DNA of 64,000 nucleotides from NCBI GenBank assembly GCA_041650595.1, contig JBAZKW010000003.1, forward strand, positions 58,176 through 122,175. The letters run 5' to 3'. The position numbers and the translations under genes are program-made. Each line of letters opens with the position of its first letter. Position 1 is the stretch's first letter. This document shows, one piece after another, positions 39,152 through 47,679 of this stretch. This stretch comes from CALFCX01 sp041650595. GTDB taxonomy: Bacteria; Margulisbacteria; WOR-1; JAKLHX01. The notes under the pieces were generated by a model. That model saw nothing but the letters and a program-made list of their open reading frames with translations. It had not been told where the DNA came from and made no database searches.

Positions 39152-41290
39152 ATGACAACATTACAGGCCGCAGCAAAGACCGGACGGGTTTTTATGCCCC
39201 TTCTTTCTATCCCCCAGCTAAGGTCCGGCTTAGTTAGAGATTTTGGCTGCGGAAATCTCACCGCTTTTCGAAACATGGTGCGTATCACAACGCAGGCCGG
39301 GATCAGAGCGCTTTGTATGGCTCCTGTTAATGAGACAGAACCGCATCTTGCCAGCCATTTCAGCAGGTCCAGCAATAATGCTCTCAGCCACAGGATAATC
39401 GCACTGAATGAAGTCCCGGAAATCGCACACACCCCTAAGATCAAAGAACGTCTGGACTGGACCTTAGATCTGCACTCATCAACAGTTGCCGGCGAGAAAA
39501 TGAATATCCCACGAGTTGAAATGGAACATCCTGCTTTTCTTATGCAAGCTTATGATGTTTTCCTTGAGAGTTCAAAACGATCCGAAAGAAGAAAAGACAT
39601 GGAAGCATTCTGTGAAGAGCAAGGCTGGTGGTTAAAGCCTTATTCCGCATTCAATGTCATGAAAAGCTTTTTTTATCCAATCCCTATGGAAAAATGGGAT
39701 ATCTCATACGCAGATTTATCCAGTAGCAAGTCAAAATCTCTCTTTGGAAAAATACAGGCAAAGTATCTAAGAGGCTTCTTTGAGTATTCCCAGTTTGAGA
39801 TCCACCGCCAGCTTGCAGATTCTCTTAAATATGCACATGATATGGGTATAGAAGAAATTGAGCTTTTAATGGGAGTCGGGGTTTCTCGGATAAGTGCCGA
39901 AGCGTTTTTGATGGGAGATATTTATGACAGGTTCCGTCAGATCGGTTGCCTGCCAGAACCCGAAAACGGCTATCCGTTACAGTTGTGGGGATTCCCTGCG
40001 GAGAGATCCAACAATCCTGCTGCTCTTGAATTTAAAGTGAGAAGTTTGCGGCACATGCAGCAGTTGGGTTTTGACAGGATCTCTCTCGATCATGCGGCTG
40101 GCCTTTTAGGCGGGTACTTCACATTTCCAGTATATGATGCGGATAGTATTTCTTCAGGAGAATTCAGATTACTAAGAGCAAATATTCTCGACAATGAAAA
40201 ACAGGCCTTGCAAGGCTGCAAATGGGATTGTGACGGAATGGATCCGAACGATCATGCTTACAGGACTCTATTTTCCATACTTGAACAAGTCCCCGGGATG
40301 CGGCTTTCCGCAGAAACTGTTGGTGATAAAACAAGAAGAAAAGCCGCTGAGGAAGCAATAAGACAAGCGATAGAAAAAGGATATGACATCACTCTTATGG
40401 AACCTCTTCCATGGTGGAATAATGAAACAACTCCGACCTTGAACCATTATTCATCTCAGGACAGATTAAGTCTTACACATGATATGCCAGCGCTTACTGC
40501 ACTTTTGACAGGACGCGTTGGAAATCATGAATATCCGTGGATCAACGGCGAATCCGTATCGGGTCTTCTGCAGCGTTTTGGTGTACTATCACCACAAGTA
40601 ACAAAACCCCTTGATATTTCCGAGCTGACACCGGAATTTATGTATGAATTAATGAAAAGGATCATTTGCGGATCAAGCGCCGGAACTGTGAGCATTCCGC
40701 TAACTACACTGCTTACTATGAAAATAGAATTCCTTGATGGCGGCAAATGGATGTGTATCAATATACAACCGGGAACTGAAGGAGTAGTGAATGAATTAGA
40801 AAATTATGTAGGAAACTTTCTGCAAAGAATGCCTGCAATAGAGAACCTGCGGGGCATGGAACCGCAGATAGGTGTTTTAGCGGCAAGAGAGTCTGAATAT
40901 TGCTACCCTCCTTTTGATATATATCCCGCAAAACCTGTTGACGGATTTAGTTGTCAGGCGCGGAGAGCCGGCAGCTCTGTTGCTTATCAGGCCAAGGACG
41001 GCAAATGGACAGTTTGGACTCCGCCGCGCGGCCTATATCCGTGGGCGGAAATTTCTTTCGCCTACAGCGGAGGTGTCTTTGGTCCATATGAAGACAAGAC
41101 GTGGGCTACTTACAAACTAAATCGTTTCGATTTGGACAGTTCAACAAGATATTGGTTATTTGATCTTTTAGGAAATGGTCAGGATATTTCAGCTTTTGGA
41201 TGGGAATTAAAGGGAAACGGTATTTCTATAGGATTAAATCCCACCTGCAACAGACATCATTTCATCTTGACTTACGCGGACAAACAATAA
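39152..41290 (+). CDS. Divergent GH77-like protein (4-alpha-glucanotransferase family)
   Basis: 712 residues. Several blocks follow the order of GH77 amylomaltases. FEYSQFEIHRQLADSLKYAHDMGI matches FxxYQFxxQWxxLKxYAxxxGI, and NGYPLQLWGFPA matches GQxWGxPxY. QLGFDRISLDHAAGLLGGYFTFP matches RIDHFRGFxxYWxIP with the nucleophile Asp. RLSAETVGD matches AEDLG (acid/base Glu), and LSLTHDMPALTALL matches the THDNDT region. The N-terminal and C-terminal thirds are unusual. The chain is longer than bacterial MalQ (about 500-700), and conserved residues vary (SLDH for RIDH). The reaction is probably on alpha-glucans. There is no ribosome binding site; it is probably leaderless from P8. Confidence 0.72.
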   Translation: MTTLQAAAKTGRVFMPLLSIPQLRSGLVRDFGCGNLTAFRNMVRITTQAGIRALCMAPVNETEPHLASHFSRSSNNALSHRIIALNEVPEIAHTPKIKERLDWTLDLHSSTVAGEKMNIPRVEMEHPAFLMQAYDVFLESSKRSERRKDMEAFCEEQGWWLKPYSAFNVMKSFFYPIPMEKWDISYADLSSSKSKSLFGKIQAKYLRGFFEYSQFEIHRQLADSLKYAHDMGIEEIELLMGVGVSRISAEAFLMGDIYDRFRQIGCLPEPENGYPLQLWGFPAERSNNPAALEFKVRSLRHMQQLGFDRISLDHAAGLLGGYFTFPVYDADSISSGEFRLLRANILDNEKQALQGCKWDCDGMDPNDHAYRTLFSILEQVPGMRLSAETVGDKTRRKAAEEAIRQAIEKGYDITLMEPLPWWNNETTPTLNHYSSQDRLSLTHDMPALTALLTGRVGNHEYPWINGESVSGLLQRFGVLSPQVTKPLDISELTPEFMYELMKRIICGSSAGTVSIPLTTLLTMKIEFLDGGKWMCINIQPGTEGVVNELENYVGNFLQRMPAIENLRGMEPQIGVLAARESEYCYPPFDIYPAKPVDGFSCQARRAGSSVAYQAKDGKWTVWTPPRGLYPWAEISFAYSGGVFGPYEDKTWATYKLNRFDLDSSTRYWLFDLLGNGQDISAFGWELKGNGISIGLNPTCNRHHFILTYADKQ

Positions 41291-41294
41291 AACA

Positions 41295-41322
41295 AAACCG
41301 CGGGCAACATTGCCCGCGGTTT
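41295..41322. terminator. Strong bidirectional terminator
   Basis: AAACCGCGGGCA / TGCCCGCGGTTT forms a perfect 12-bp stem with a 4-nt loop, followed by TTTATTTTCC on the plus strand and TTTTGTTTT on the minus strand. It separates the convergent GH77-like and glnN genes. Confidence 0.9.
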
Positions 41323-41364
41323 ATTTTCCTTTCAAATTTGAGCTTACAGCCGGGTCAGTGCTCT

Positions 41365-43401
41365 CTACATCATGAACAGCATTTCGGCATAGACCGGGAC
41401 CGGCCATATATCCTTGGGCACCATCTTCTCCAGCGCATCGACCGAGGTCCGGACCTTGCCCATCGCGTCAATAAGCTTATCAGCGCCGTGCGTCTTCTCC
41501 AGGACGGAAATGGCCTTGTAAAGGTTCTCGGTCTCGGAGCTTATCGCTTCAAGGCTGGCAGCGGCACCTGTCATAGCGCTGCCGGCCACTGCCTTGATCG
41601 ATCCCGCAAGCTCAGCCTGCGCCCTGACGGCGGATGGGATGAACATGGTCTTTGCCATGGTCAGCGTTACGCCGGCCTCGATCTCGATCATCTTGTCGTA
41701 GGTTTCGTTATATATCTCAAAACGTGAATGCAGCTCTTTTTCAGAAAGCACGCCGTATTTACTGAAGAGCTTCTTCGCCTTTTCCGTATTGAATGCCTTG
41801 AGAGCGTCCGGTGTTTTCTTGACGTTAGGCAGGCCGCGTTTTTCGGCTTCCTTCGCCCATTCTTCGGTATAATTGTCACCGTTATACAAGATACGTTTGT
41901 GCTTTTCAATGATGCCCGCAAGTATCTTTTGCAGCGATTCGTTGAAATTCCTGCCTGCTTTCACGTCGGCCTCCAGTTTTGTGCAGATCTCATCGAGCGC
42001 TTCCGCCACGATAGTGTTCAGCGCGACGTTAGACCCGGCACAGCTCTGATCAGAACCGACTGCCCGGAATTCGAATTTATTGCCTGTGAACGCGAACGGC
42101 GACGTGCGGTTGCGGTCCGTATTCCCTCTGGGCAGCGCCGGAAGGGTATCGACACCGAGGCTGATCTGCCCGCCGGTCTTGGAGCTCTTCGCCCCGCCTT
42201 TTTCGATCTGATCGATGATATCCGTGAGCTGATCGCCAAGGAAGACGGAGATGATCGCCGGAGGAGCCTCATTGGCGCCCAGACGGTGGTCATTGCCGGC
42301 AGTTGCAACCGTTGCACGCAGAATGTCGGCATGTGTATCGACCGCTTTCATCAGCGCGCAGATCATTGTCAGGAATAATGCGTTCGAATGAGGATTGTCC
42401 CCGGGAGAAAGCCAGTTCTTGCCGTCAGGACCGCAAAGGGACCAGTTATTATGCTTTCCCGAACCGTTGACGCCGGCAAAAGGCTTTTCGTGCAGCAGGC
42501 AGACTAAACCGTGCTTTTCCGCTGTTTTGCGCATCACTTCCATGGCGATCATATTGTGGTCAACAGAGAGATTTAATTCTTCATATATCGGCGCCATTTC
42601 GAACTGAGCCGGCGCTACCTCATTATGTCTGGTCTTTGACGGGACCCCCATCTTCCAAAGTTCGGCATCCAGCTCCTGCATGAATAACCTCACTCTGGTC
42701 TTGATAGCTCCAAAATAGTGGTCTTCCATCTGCTGGTGTTTCGCCGGTTTGATCCCGAAAAGTGTACGCCCGGTCTGCTGAAGGTCGAGACGCACATTGT
42801 AAAAAGCTCTGTCAATAAGGAAATATTCCTGCTCTGCGCCAAGCGTCGCATAAGCTTTCTGCTTTATCGGGATGCCGAAAAGCTTGGCCATACGGTCGGC
42901 CTGCGTTCCGAGCGCCTTCATCGAACGGAGCAGCGGCGTCTTTTTGTCCAAAGCTTCGCCATGATAACCTACGAAAACCGTAGGGATACAGAGGGTATCA
43001 TCTTTAATGAATGCCGGGCTGCTGGGATCCCAGCCGGTATAGCCGCGGGCTTCAAAAGTGGCACGCAGTCCTCCTGACGGAAAACTGGAAGCATCCGGCT
43101 CACCCTGGGTCAGTTCAGCACCGGAAAATTTGCAGACTACGGACCCTTCCCCGTCAGGCACAATGAAAGAATCGTGTTTTTCCGCGGTCGATCCGGTCAG
43201 CGGCTGGAACCAATGCGTATAGTGAGTCGCACCCTTTGAAACAGCCCACTCTTTCATGGCTTCCGCCACCTCATCCGCGATCCTCGCGTCAAGGCTCTTC
43301 CCCGTCTTTATCGTCGCCATAAGCGATTTATAGGTCACCTCGGACAGGCATTTCATGCTGAAAACGTTTTCACCAAATAATTCAGTAAGATTTTTCATCA
43401 T
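41365..43401 (-). CDS. glnN: Glutamine synthetase type III
   Basis: 678 residues, close to the usual 700 for GSIII and much longer than GSI. THYTHWFQPLTGSTAEKHDSF is the GSIII start block, and GAEQEYFLIDRAFY supplies metal-binding glutamates. KPFAGVNGSGKHNNWSL is the conserved ATP/glutamate site, and NDHRLGANEAPPAIISVFLG the C-terminal signature. It makes glutamine from glutamate and ammonium. It is the last gene of a PII-Amt series on one strand, driven at least in part by sigma-54 promoters. The GAAAGGAGAAAT ribosome binding site is good. It ends before the strong terminator at 41295. Confidence 0.97.
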   Translation of the reverse strand: MMKNLTELFGENVFSMKCLSEVTYKSLMATIKTGKSLDARIADEVAEAMKEWAVSKGATHYTHWFQPLTGSTAEKHDSFIVPDGEGSVVCKFSGAELTQGEPDASSFPSGGLRATFEARGYTGWDPSSPAFIKDDTLCIPTVFVGYHGEALDKKTPLLRSMKALGTQADRMAKLFGIPIKQKAYATLGAEQEYFLIDRAFYNVRLDLQQTGRTLFGIKPAKHQQMEDHYFGAIKTRVRLFMQELDAELWKMGVPSKTRHNEVAPAQFEMAPIYEELNLSVDHNMIAMEVMRKTAEKHGLVCLLHEKPFAGVNGSGKHNNWSLCGPDGKNWLSPGDNPHSNALFLTMICALMKAVDTHADILRATVATAGNDHRLGANEAPPAIISVFLGDQLTDIIDQIEKGGAKSSKTGGQISLGVDTLPALPRGNTDRNRTSPFAFTGNKFEFRAVGSDQSCAGSNVALNTIVAEALDEICTKLEADVKAGRNFNESLQKILAGIIEKHKRILYNGDNYTEEWAKEAEKRGLPNVKKTPDALKAFNTEKAKKLFSKYGVLSEKELHSRFEIYNETYDKMIEIEAGVTLTMAKTMFIPSAVRAQAELAGSIKAVAGSAMTGAAASLEAISSETENLYKAISVLEKTHGADKLIDAMGKVRTSVDALEKMVPKDIWPVPVYAEMLFMM

Positions 43402-43425
43402 ATTTCTCCTTTCCTTAATTATATC

Positions 43426-43764
43426 TTACAGAGCTGCTTTGCCCCTCTCACCGGTCCTGACCCTCACTACATCTTCAACTGCACTGATAAATATCTTGCC
43501 GTCGCCTACATTTCCGGTAGAACACACGCTCTGGATCACCGAGATCACATCTTCAACATTCTTGTCATCCACAACAAGCTCTACCTTTGACTTGGGCATA
43601 AATTCTACCCTGTATTCGCCTACCCTCCATTCGAGCAGGACCCCTTTTTGTGTTCCCCTCCCTTTTACTTCGGTAACGGTCATTTTGGACAGGCCTTTTA
43701 CATCCAGCGCTTCTCTCAATTCTTCCAGTTTTTCCGGCCTGATAATTGCTTCAATTTTTTTCAT
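43426..43764 (-). CDS. PII nitrogen regulatory protein, copy 1
   Basis: 112 residues, full PII length. It begins MKKIEAIIRPEKLEELREAL. The C-terminal signature is TGNVGDGKIFISAVEDVVRVRTGERGKAAL. The T-loop reads RGTQKGVLLEWRVGEYRVEF: Tyr51 is kept, but the Tyr46 position is Trp. PII trimers bind 2-oxoglutarate and ATP/ADP and control Amt or GS. Its gene lies 17 bp after an amt and 24 bp before glnN, so it probably governs both. The GGAGGG ribosome binding site is strong. Confidence 0.95.
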   Translation of the reverse strand: MKKIEAIIRPEKLEELREALDVKGLSKMTVTEVKGRGTQKGVLLEWRVGEYRVEFMPKSKVELVVDDKNVEDVISVIQSVCSTGNVGDGKIFISAVEDVVRVRTGERGKAAL

Positions 43765-43781
43765 TACACCAACCCTCCTTT

Positions 43782-44996
43782 TTAAAATACGCTTTCAGCA
43801 TGCTGGGAAATATCGAGGCCTACTATCTCTTCATTTTCCGAGACCCGAAGGCCCATGATCAGGTCTACGGCCTTTGCTATTATTAGTGTTGAGACAAAAG
43901 CAAAAACTGCCGTGACCGCAACAGCCGTCAATTGTGTGAGCACGAGGCTTGGATTACCAAAAAGCAGTCCGTCAGCACCGGATGGGTTTATCATCTTGCT
44001 GGCAAATATACCGGTTGCTATGGCTCCCCATGCGCCCCCCATTCCGTGACAGGCAAAAGCATCAAGTGATTCATCGATCCTGAGCTTCATGCGCAGGACG
44101 ATCATATAATATGAAATGACCGATGCAACTGCCCCTATCGCGATTGCAGAAAGTGGATCTACAAATCCCGAAGCGGGGGTTATCGCGACAAGCCCGACCA
44201 CTGCCCCTGTGGCTACGCCAAGCACGCTCGGCCTGCGGTGTATCCAGGAAAGCACCATCCACATGAGAGCGGCGGCTGCCGCGGCAGTATTTGTCACCAC
44301 GAAAGCGGAAACGGCCAGCCCGTTGGCGGCAAGAGCGCTTCCGCCGTTAAAGCCGAACCATCCGAACCAAAGTAAAACGGCTCCCAGCACAACAAGAGGT
44401 ATGTTGCTGGGCTCCATATTATCTTTTCCGTAACCTTTTCTTTTGCCTATTATCAGTGCAATTGCCAGCGCGGAAAAACCGGCTGTAACATGGACCACGG
44501 TACCACCTGCAAAATCAAGTGCTCCCATAGCGCGCAGCCATCCTCCTACACCCCAGACCCAATGAGCTACAGGACAATATACTATGGTCGACCAGATAAC
44601 GGAAAATAACAAAAATGAAGAGAACTTTATTCTTTCCACAAAGGCTCCGACTATCAGAGAAGGAGTCACAATCGCAAAGGCCGCCTGGAATATCATAAAT
44701 GCGAGTGCAGGGATTGTCGCGGCATAGGCTGCATCGGGTGCCTGGCCTATACCAATGAGTCCAACCCAATTAAGGCCTCCGATGAGCCCTGCTTTTGAAG
44801 GACCAAAAGCAAGTGAATAACCAAAAAGCACCCACTGAATACTTATCACAAAAAGTGTGGCAAAGCACATCATTATGGTGGACAAAATACTCTTTTTCCT
44901 TACCATCCCACCGTAGAAAAAACCAACCGCCGGGGTCATCAGTATGACCAGCGCCGTTGATATAAGAACCCAGGCTGTGTCTCCACTGTTAATCAT
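43782..44996 (-). CDS. amtB: Ammonium transporter Amt, copy 1
   Basis: 404 residues with 11 predicted spans. The opening TAWVLISTALVILMTPAVGFFYGGMVRKK is the family N-terminus. The pore histidines are in GGTVVHVTAGFSALA and AFACHGMGGAWGAIATG. It conducts ammonium across the inner membrane and is blocked by PII under excess nitrogen. A GG-N10-GC sigma-54 promoter lies 33 bp upstream (45029-45044), with two TACA-N4-TGTA-like sites further up. The ribosome binding site is AGAGGGGGG. Confidence 0.96.
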   Translation of the reverse strand: MINSGDTAWVLISTALVILMTPAVGFFYGGMVRKKSILSTIMMCFATLFVISIQWVLFGYSLAFGPSKAGLIGGLNWVGLIGIGQAPDAAYAATIPALAFMIFQAAFAIVTPSLIVGAFVERIKFSSFLLFSVIWSTIVYCPVAHWVWGVGGWLRAMGALDFAGGTVVHVTAGFSALAIALIIGKRKGYGKDNMEPSNIPLVVLGAVLLWFGWFGFNGGSALAANGLAVSAFVVTNTAAAAAALMWMVLSWIHRRPSVLGVATGAVVGLVAITPASGFVDPLSAIAIGAVASVISYYMIVLRMKLRIDESLDAFACHGMGGAWGAIATGIFASKMINPSGADGLLFGNPSLVLTQLTAVAVTAVFAFVSTLIIAKAVDLIMGLRVSENEEIVGLDISQHAESVF

Positions 44997-45028
44997 ATAT
45001 TATCCCCCCTCTGATTATCTTCTTATTC

Positions 45029-45044
45029 AGCAATATTCCAGCCA
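45029..45044 (-). promoter_or_regulatory. Sigma-54 promoter before amt copy 1
   Basis: Minus-strand TGGCTG-GAATA-TTGCT: GG at -24 and GC at -12 with exactly 10 nt between. The expected transcript start, near 45019, is 23 nt before the amt ATG. Confidence 0.85.
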
Positions 45045-45099
45045 CTGACTGTTTTTATCTAAATTCAGCCATATTTTGCATTCATTTAAGCAAAAATGT

Positions 45100-45111
45100 C
45101 ACATTTATGTA
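45100..45111. promoter_or_regulatory. Activator-site candidate, proximal (amt copy 1)
   Basis: CACATTTATGTA, one mismatch from TACA-N4-TGTA. It is centred 75 bp upstream of the -12 GC and 31 bp from the next site. Confidence 0.5.
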
Positions 45112-45130
45112 TGATTTATCTAAATAAACC

Positions 45131-45142
45131 TACATTTATGTA
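45131..45142. promoter_or_regulatory. Activator-site candidate, distal (amt copy 1)
   Basis: TACATTTATGTA, a perfect TACA-N4-TGTA dyad. It lies 3 bp beyond the stop of the upstream PII gene. Confidence 0.6.
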
Positions 45143-45145
45143 AGT

Positions 45146-45487
45146 TTATCCTATCGCACTACTTCCAGATTCCCCGGTTCTTATCCGTATGCATTCTTCA
45201 AGAGGCAAAACGAATATTTTGCCGTCTCCTATGTTACCGGTGCGCGCACCTTCCACAATAGCTTTTATCGTGGCCTTGACAAAATTGTCGTTCACGGCAA
45301 TATCCAATCTGACTTTCTTTAAAAGATTGACTTCGTGCAAAACGCCCCTGTAAGACTCGCTGTACCCTTTTTGTTGCCCGCATCCAAGGGAATTCGTTAC
45401 CGACATCTTGAATATATCCAGATCAAACAGCGCTTTCTTAACGTCCGGCAGCTTTTCCGGTTGTATGAAAGCAATTATTAGTTTCAT
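45146..45487 (-). CDS. PII nitrogen regulatory protein, copy 2
   Basis: 113 residues. The C-terminal half is canonical (GARTGNIGDGKIFVLPLEECIRIRTGESG). The T-loop reads GCGQQKGYSESYRGVLHEVNLLKKV. Tyr46 is present, but position 51 is His, so uridylylation at the classical Tyr51 is impossible. The N-terminus MKLIIAFIQPEKLPDVKKAL is normal. It follows amt copy 2 by 26 bp and is probably dedicated to it. The two PII proteins in this cluster have complementary T-loop tyrosines. Confidence 0.93.
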   Translation of the reverse strand: MKLIIAFIQPEKLPDVKKALFDLDIFKMSVTNSLGCGQQKGYSESYRGVLHEVNLLKKVRLDIAVNDNFVKATIKAIVEGARTGNIGDGKIFVLPLEECIRIRTGESGSSAIG

Positions 45488-45513
45488 GGATCCATCCCTC
45501 CTTTTTTCCGTAT

Positions 45514-46812
45514 TTATTGAGCGGTGAATATCTGGAAGCCCGAATATGCTTCCATTCCATGCTCTCCGATATCCAACCCCTTTATTTCTTCGTCCCTGGA
45601 TACCCTAAGGCCGATCACAGCCTTAATGGCAAGCCATATCCCCAGAGCCAGTAAGAAAGTGAAACCCCCAACCGTAACAACACCGGTCAATTGAGACATC
45701 AAAAGTTTTGTGCCCCCGCCGAAGAAAAGTCCGTTGCCGGTAGTCCCGGGCATGAACATGTCTTGAGCGAACAAACCAACGGCAATAGTACCAAAAACCC
45801 CGTTGACAAGGTGCACGGACAGAGCGCCGACAGGATCGTCTATTCTAATACGGTCAAACATCATGACCGCAAGAACAACGAAAATACCCGCCAAAGCGCC
45901 TATTATGATGGAACTCACCGGAGATATATAAGCACACGGAGCCGTCACTGCGACCAATCCGGCAAGGCATCCGTTTATAGTCATGCCAAGATCGGGCTTC
46001 TTGCTCAAAAGCCAAGAGGTTATAGTAGACGTGAGGATCCCTGCGGCAGCAGCCATATTTGTTGTAATGACTATCCTTGAGATAGCATTTACATCCGCAG
46101 CCATGGTAGACCCGGGGTTAAATCCGAACCATCCAAGCCAAAGGACAAAAGCACCTATGGTAGCCAGCCCCATGTTATGTCCGGGGATAGCATTTGGAGA
46201 CCCGTCCTCTTTGAACTTTCCTATCCTAGAGCCAAGTACAAGTGCTCCTGCAAGGGCCGCCCATCCGCCTACTGAATGGACTACAGTTGAACCCGCAAAA
46301 TCCCAAAAACCAGAAGTAGCAAGCCAGCCTCCGCCCCATATCCAGTGCCCTACTATAGGATATATTATGCCGACCATAAGGAACGAGAAAACTATGAACG
46401 AACTGTATTTTATCCTTTCTGCCACAGCCCCTGAAACTATGGTCGCGGCCGTACCGGCAAACACAAGCTGAAAAAAGAACTTCGCCAAAAGCGGGACCGT
46501 AGCCCATGATATTGCGGAGTAAGCCCCTTGGTATGCGGCTCCGGCAGCCGGGCTGTTATCAGCTCCGGAAAGCATAAAAAGTCCCTGAAGCCCTACCAGA
46601 GGGTTGCCATTACCGAACATCAGCCCCCATCCAAAAACAAAGAAAGCCAAAGAAGAGACGGCGAACACAATAAAGTTCTTAGAAAGTATGTTCACGGCGT
46701 TCTTGGCCCTGGTAAATCCGGTTTCAACAGTAGCAAACCCTAGGTTCATAAAAAAAACCAGCATAGCCGTTATCAACACCCACATGGTGTCGACAGCAAT
46801 CTTCATGTCCAT
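45514..46812 (-). CDS. amtB: Ammonium transporter Amt, copy 2
   Basis: 432 residues, 11 spans, divergent from copy 1. The N-terminus DTMWVLITAMLVFFMNLGFATVETGFTRAKN is the long form. Pore histidine regions are STVVHSVGGWAALAGALVLG and ALSVHLVNGVFGTIAVG. The ending is VSRDEEIKGLDIGEHGMEAYSGF, typical of the branch accompanied by PII. It lies 17 bp after the exported beta-rich protein gene and shares its sigma-54 promoter. Having two distinct Amt proteins, each with its own PII, suggests use at different ammonium levels. Confidence 0.95.
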   Translation of the reverse strand: MDMKIAVDTMWVLITAMLVFFMNLGFATVETGFTRAKNAVNILSKNFIVFAVSSLAFFVFGWGLMFGNGNPLVGLQGLFMLSGADNSPAAGAAYQGAYSAISWATVPLLAKFFFQLVFAGTAATIVSGAVAERIKYSSFIVFSFLMVGIIYPIVGHWIWGGGWLATSGFWDFAGSTVVHSVGGWAALAGALVLGSRIGKFKEDGSPNAIPGHNMGLATIGAFVLWLGWFGFNPGSTMAADVNAISRIVITTNMAAAAGILTSTITSWLLSKKPDLGMTINGCLAGLVAVTAPCAYISPVSSIIIGALAGIFVVLAVMMFDRIRIDDPVGALSVHLVNGVFGTIAVGLFAQDMFMPGTTGNGLFFGGGTKLLMSQLTGVVTVGGFTFLLALGIWLAIKAVIGLRVSRDEEIKGLDIGEHGMEAYSGFQIFTAQ

Positions 46813-46829
46813 CTTAAGACCCCCCTTTC

Positions 46830-47513
46830 TTATATGTTTATATCGACCTGGGTCGTGATCGTCGGTTTTGCCCCGTTATTATACGTGCCGTATCCGAGGA
46901 TAACCGATGTGTTCGGAGCAAAGGAATAAGACAGGCCATAGAACAATGCCCCCAATGCGGAATTAGAGCTCGAATAATCAACGCAGGCCCATATCTTATC
47001 CGTCAAATACTTGTCCCATGTTAGGATAACTCCGGCATTATCAGGGTTCCCTGACGGGTCCTTCAAAACAGAGGAATTGCCCGAAAAATAACCGGCGGTC
47101 AACCTGCCGACAGGAAACGTCTTCGCGGCAACGGCATAAAGAACGTTCTGGTCGGTAACGCCTTTTTCAGTACCGAAACCGAATCCCCCGACCGCAAAAG
47201 CCGGTAAATTCCCGCTCTCGGAGATCCCGTATTTGGCATTGAACACAAAAGGACTGGATTGCGGCAGGAACACATCGGCTCCCACTTCAAGACCCGGAAG
47301 AAGACCATAAGTCAAACCTGTATCCGTAGGGAACGCATATCCGCCGTCCGCGGGCCCCTGAGAAGTGAAATAATTGTCTATCCCCAGATGCCACACTCCG
47401 GTAGGCTGAATATCGGTAGACGGGTTCCATATCTGTGTCGAAGGGGTGGCCATGGCCCCTCCTCCCGCGGCAAGGATCATCGCGATCACAAAAAACAGCT
47501 TCTTTATGTCCAC
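46830..47513 (-). CDS. Exported beta-rich protein, probable outer-membrane barrel
   Basis: 227 residues with a GTG start and GGAGAA ribosome binding site. The signal peptide is LFFVIAMILAAGGGAMATP (about 6-23). The mature chain alternates glycine- and aromatic-rich strands (GVWHLGIDNYFTSQG, GLEVGADVFLP, LYAVAAKTFPVGRLTAGYFSG, ALFYGLSYSFAPNTSVILGYGTY). It ends in a strand with hydrophobic final residue (TTQVDINI), as in small barrels. It is the first gene of the amt copy 2 operon under the sigma-54 promoter at 47554. An ammonium- or nitrogen-compound porin is plausible but not shown. Confidence 0.7.
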   Translation of the reverse strand: MDIKKLFFVIAMILAAGGGAMATPSTQIWNPSTDIQPTGVWHLGIDNYFTSQGPADGGYAFPTDTGLTYGLLPGLEVGADVFLPQSSPFVFNAKYGISESGNLPAFAVGGFGFGTEKGVTDQNVLYAVAAKTFPVGRLTAGYFSGNSSVLKDPSGNPDNAGVILTWDKYLTDKIWACVDYSSSNSALGALFYGLSYSFAPNTSVILGYGTYNNGAKPTITTQVDINI

Positions 47514-47553
47514 ATGTTTTCTCCTTTCTTTTTGTTTTCGTCAAACCCATTAC

Positions 47554-47569
47554 AGCAATTGTTATGCCG
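47554..47569 (-). promoter_or_regulatory. Sigma-54 promoter before the beta-rich protein/amt operon
   Basis: Minus-strand CGGCATAACAATTGCTG: GG and GC are separated by 10 nt, with TTGCT at -12. The expected start is about 30 nt before the GTG. Confidence 0.83.
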
Positions 47570-47633
47570 CACGAAAAAATGGATATTTAAGAGGAAAAAA
47601 GCGGTGCGCCAAAGTGGTTCAAGATATAAATCA

Positions 47634-47645
47634 TACAAATATGAA
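47634..47645. promoter_or_regulatory. Activator-site candidate, proximal (amt copy 2 operon)
   Basis: TACAAATATGAA, one mismatch from TACA-N4-TGTA. It is centred about 84 bp upstream of the -12 GC. Confidence 0.5.
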
Positions 47646-47664
47646 GGGTGGCATCAGTACATAT

Positions 47665-47676
47665 TACAAATATGTA
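47665..47676. promoter_or_regulatory. Activator-site candidate, distal (amt copy 2 operon)
   Basis: TACAAATATGTA, a perfect dyad. It is centred 31 bp from the proximal site, the same spacing as before amt copy 1. Confidence 0.6.
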
Positions 47677-47679
47677 GGA

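Noticed and set aside
41200..41727. 175-residue plus-strand frame over the glnN end
   Set aside because: It is an antisense shadow of glnN and the GH77-like gene, and it spans a strong terminator.
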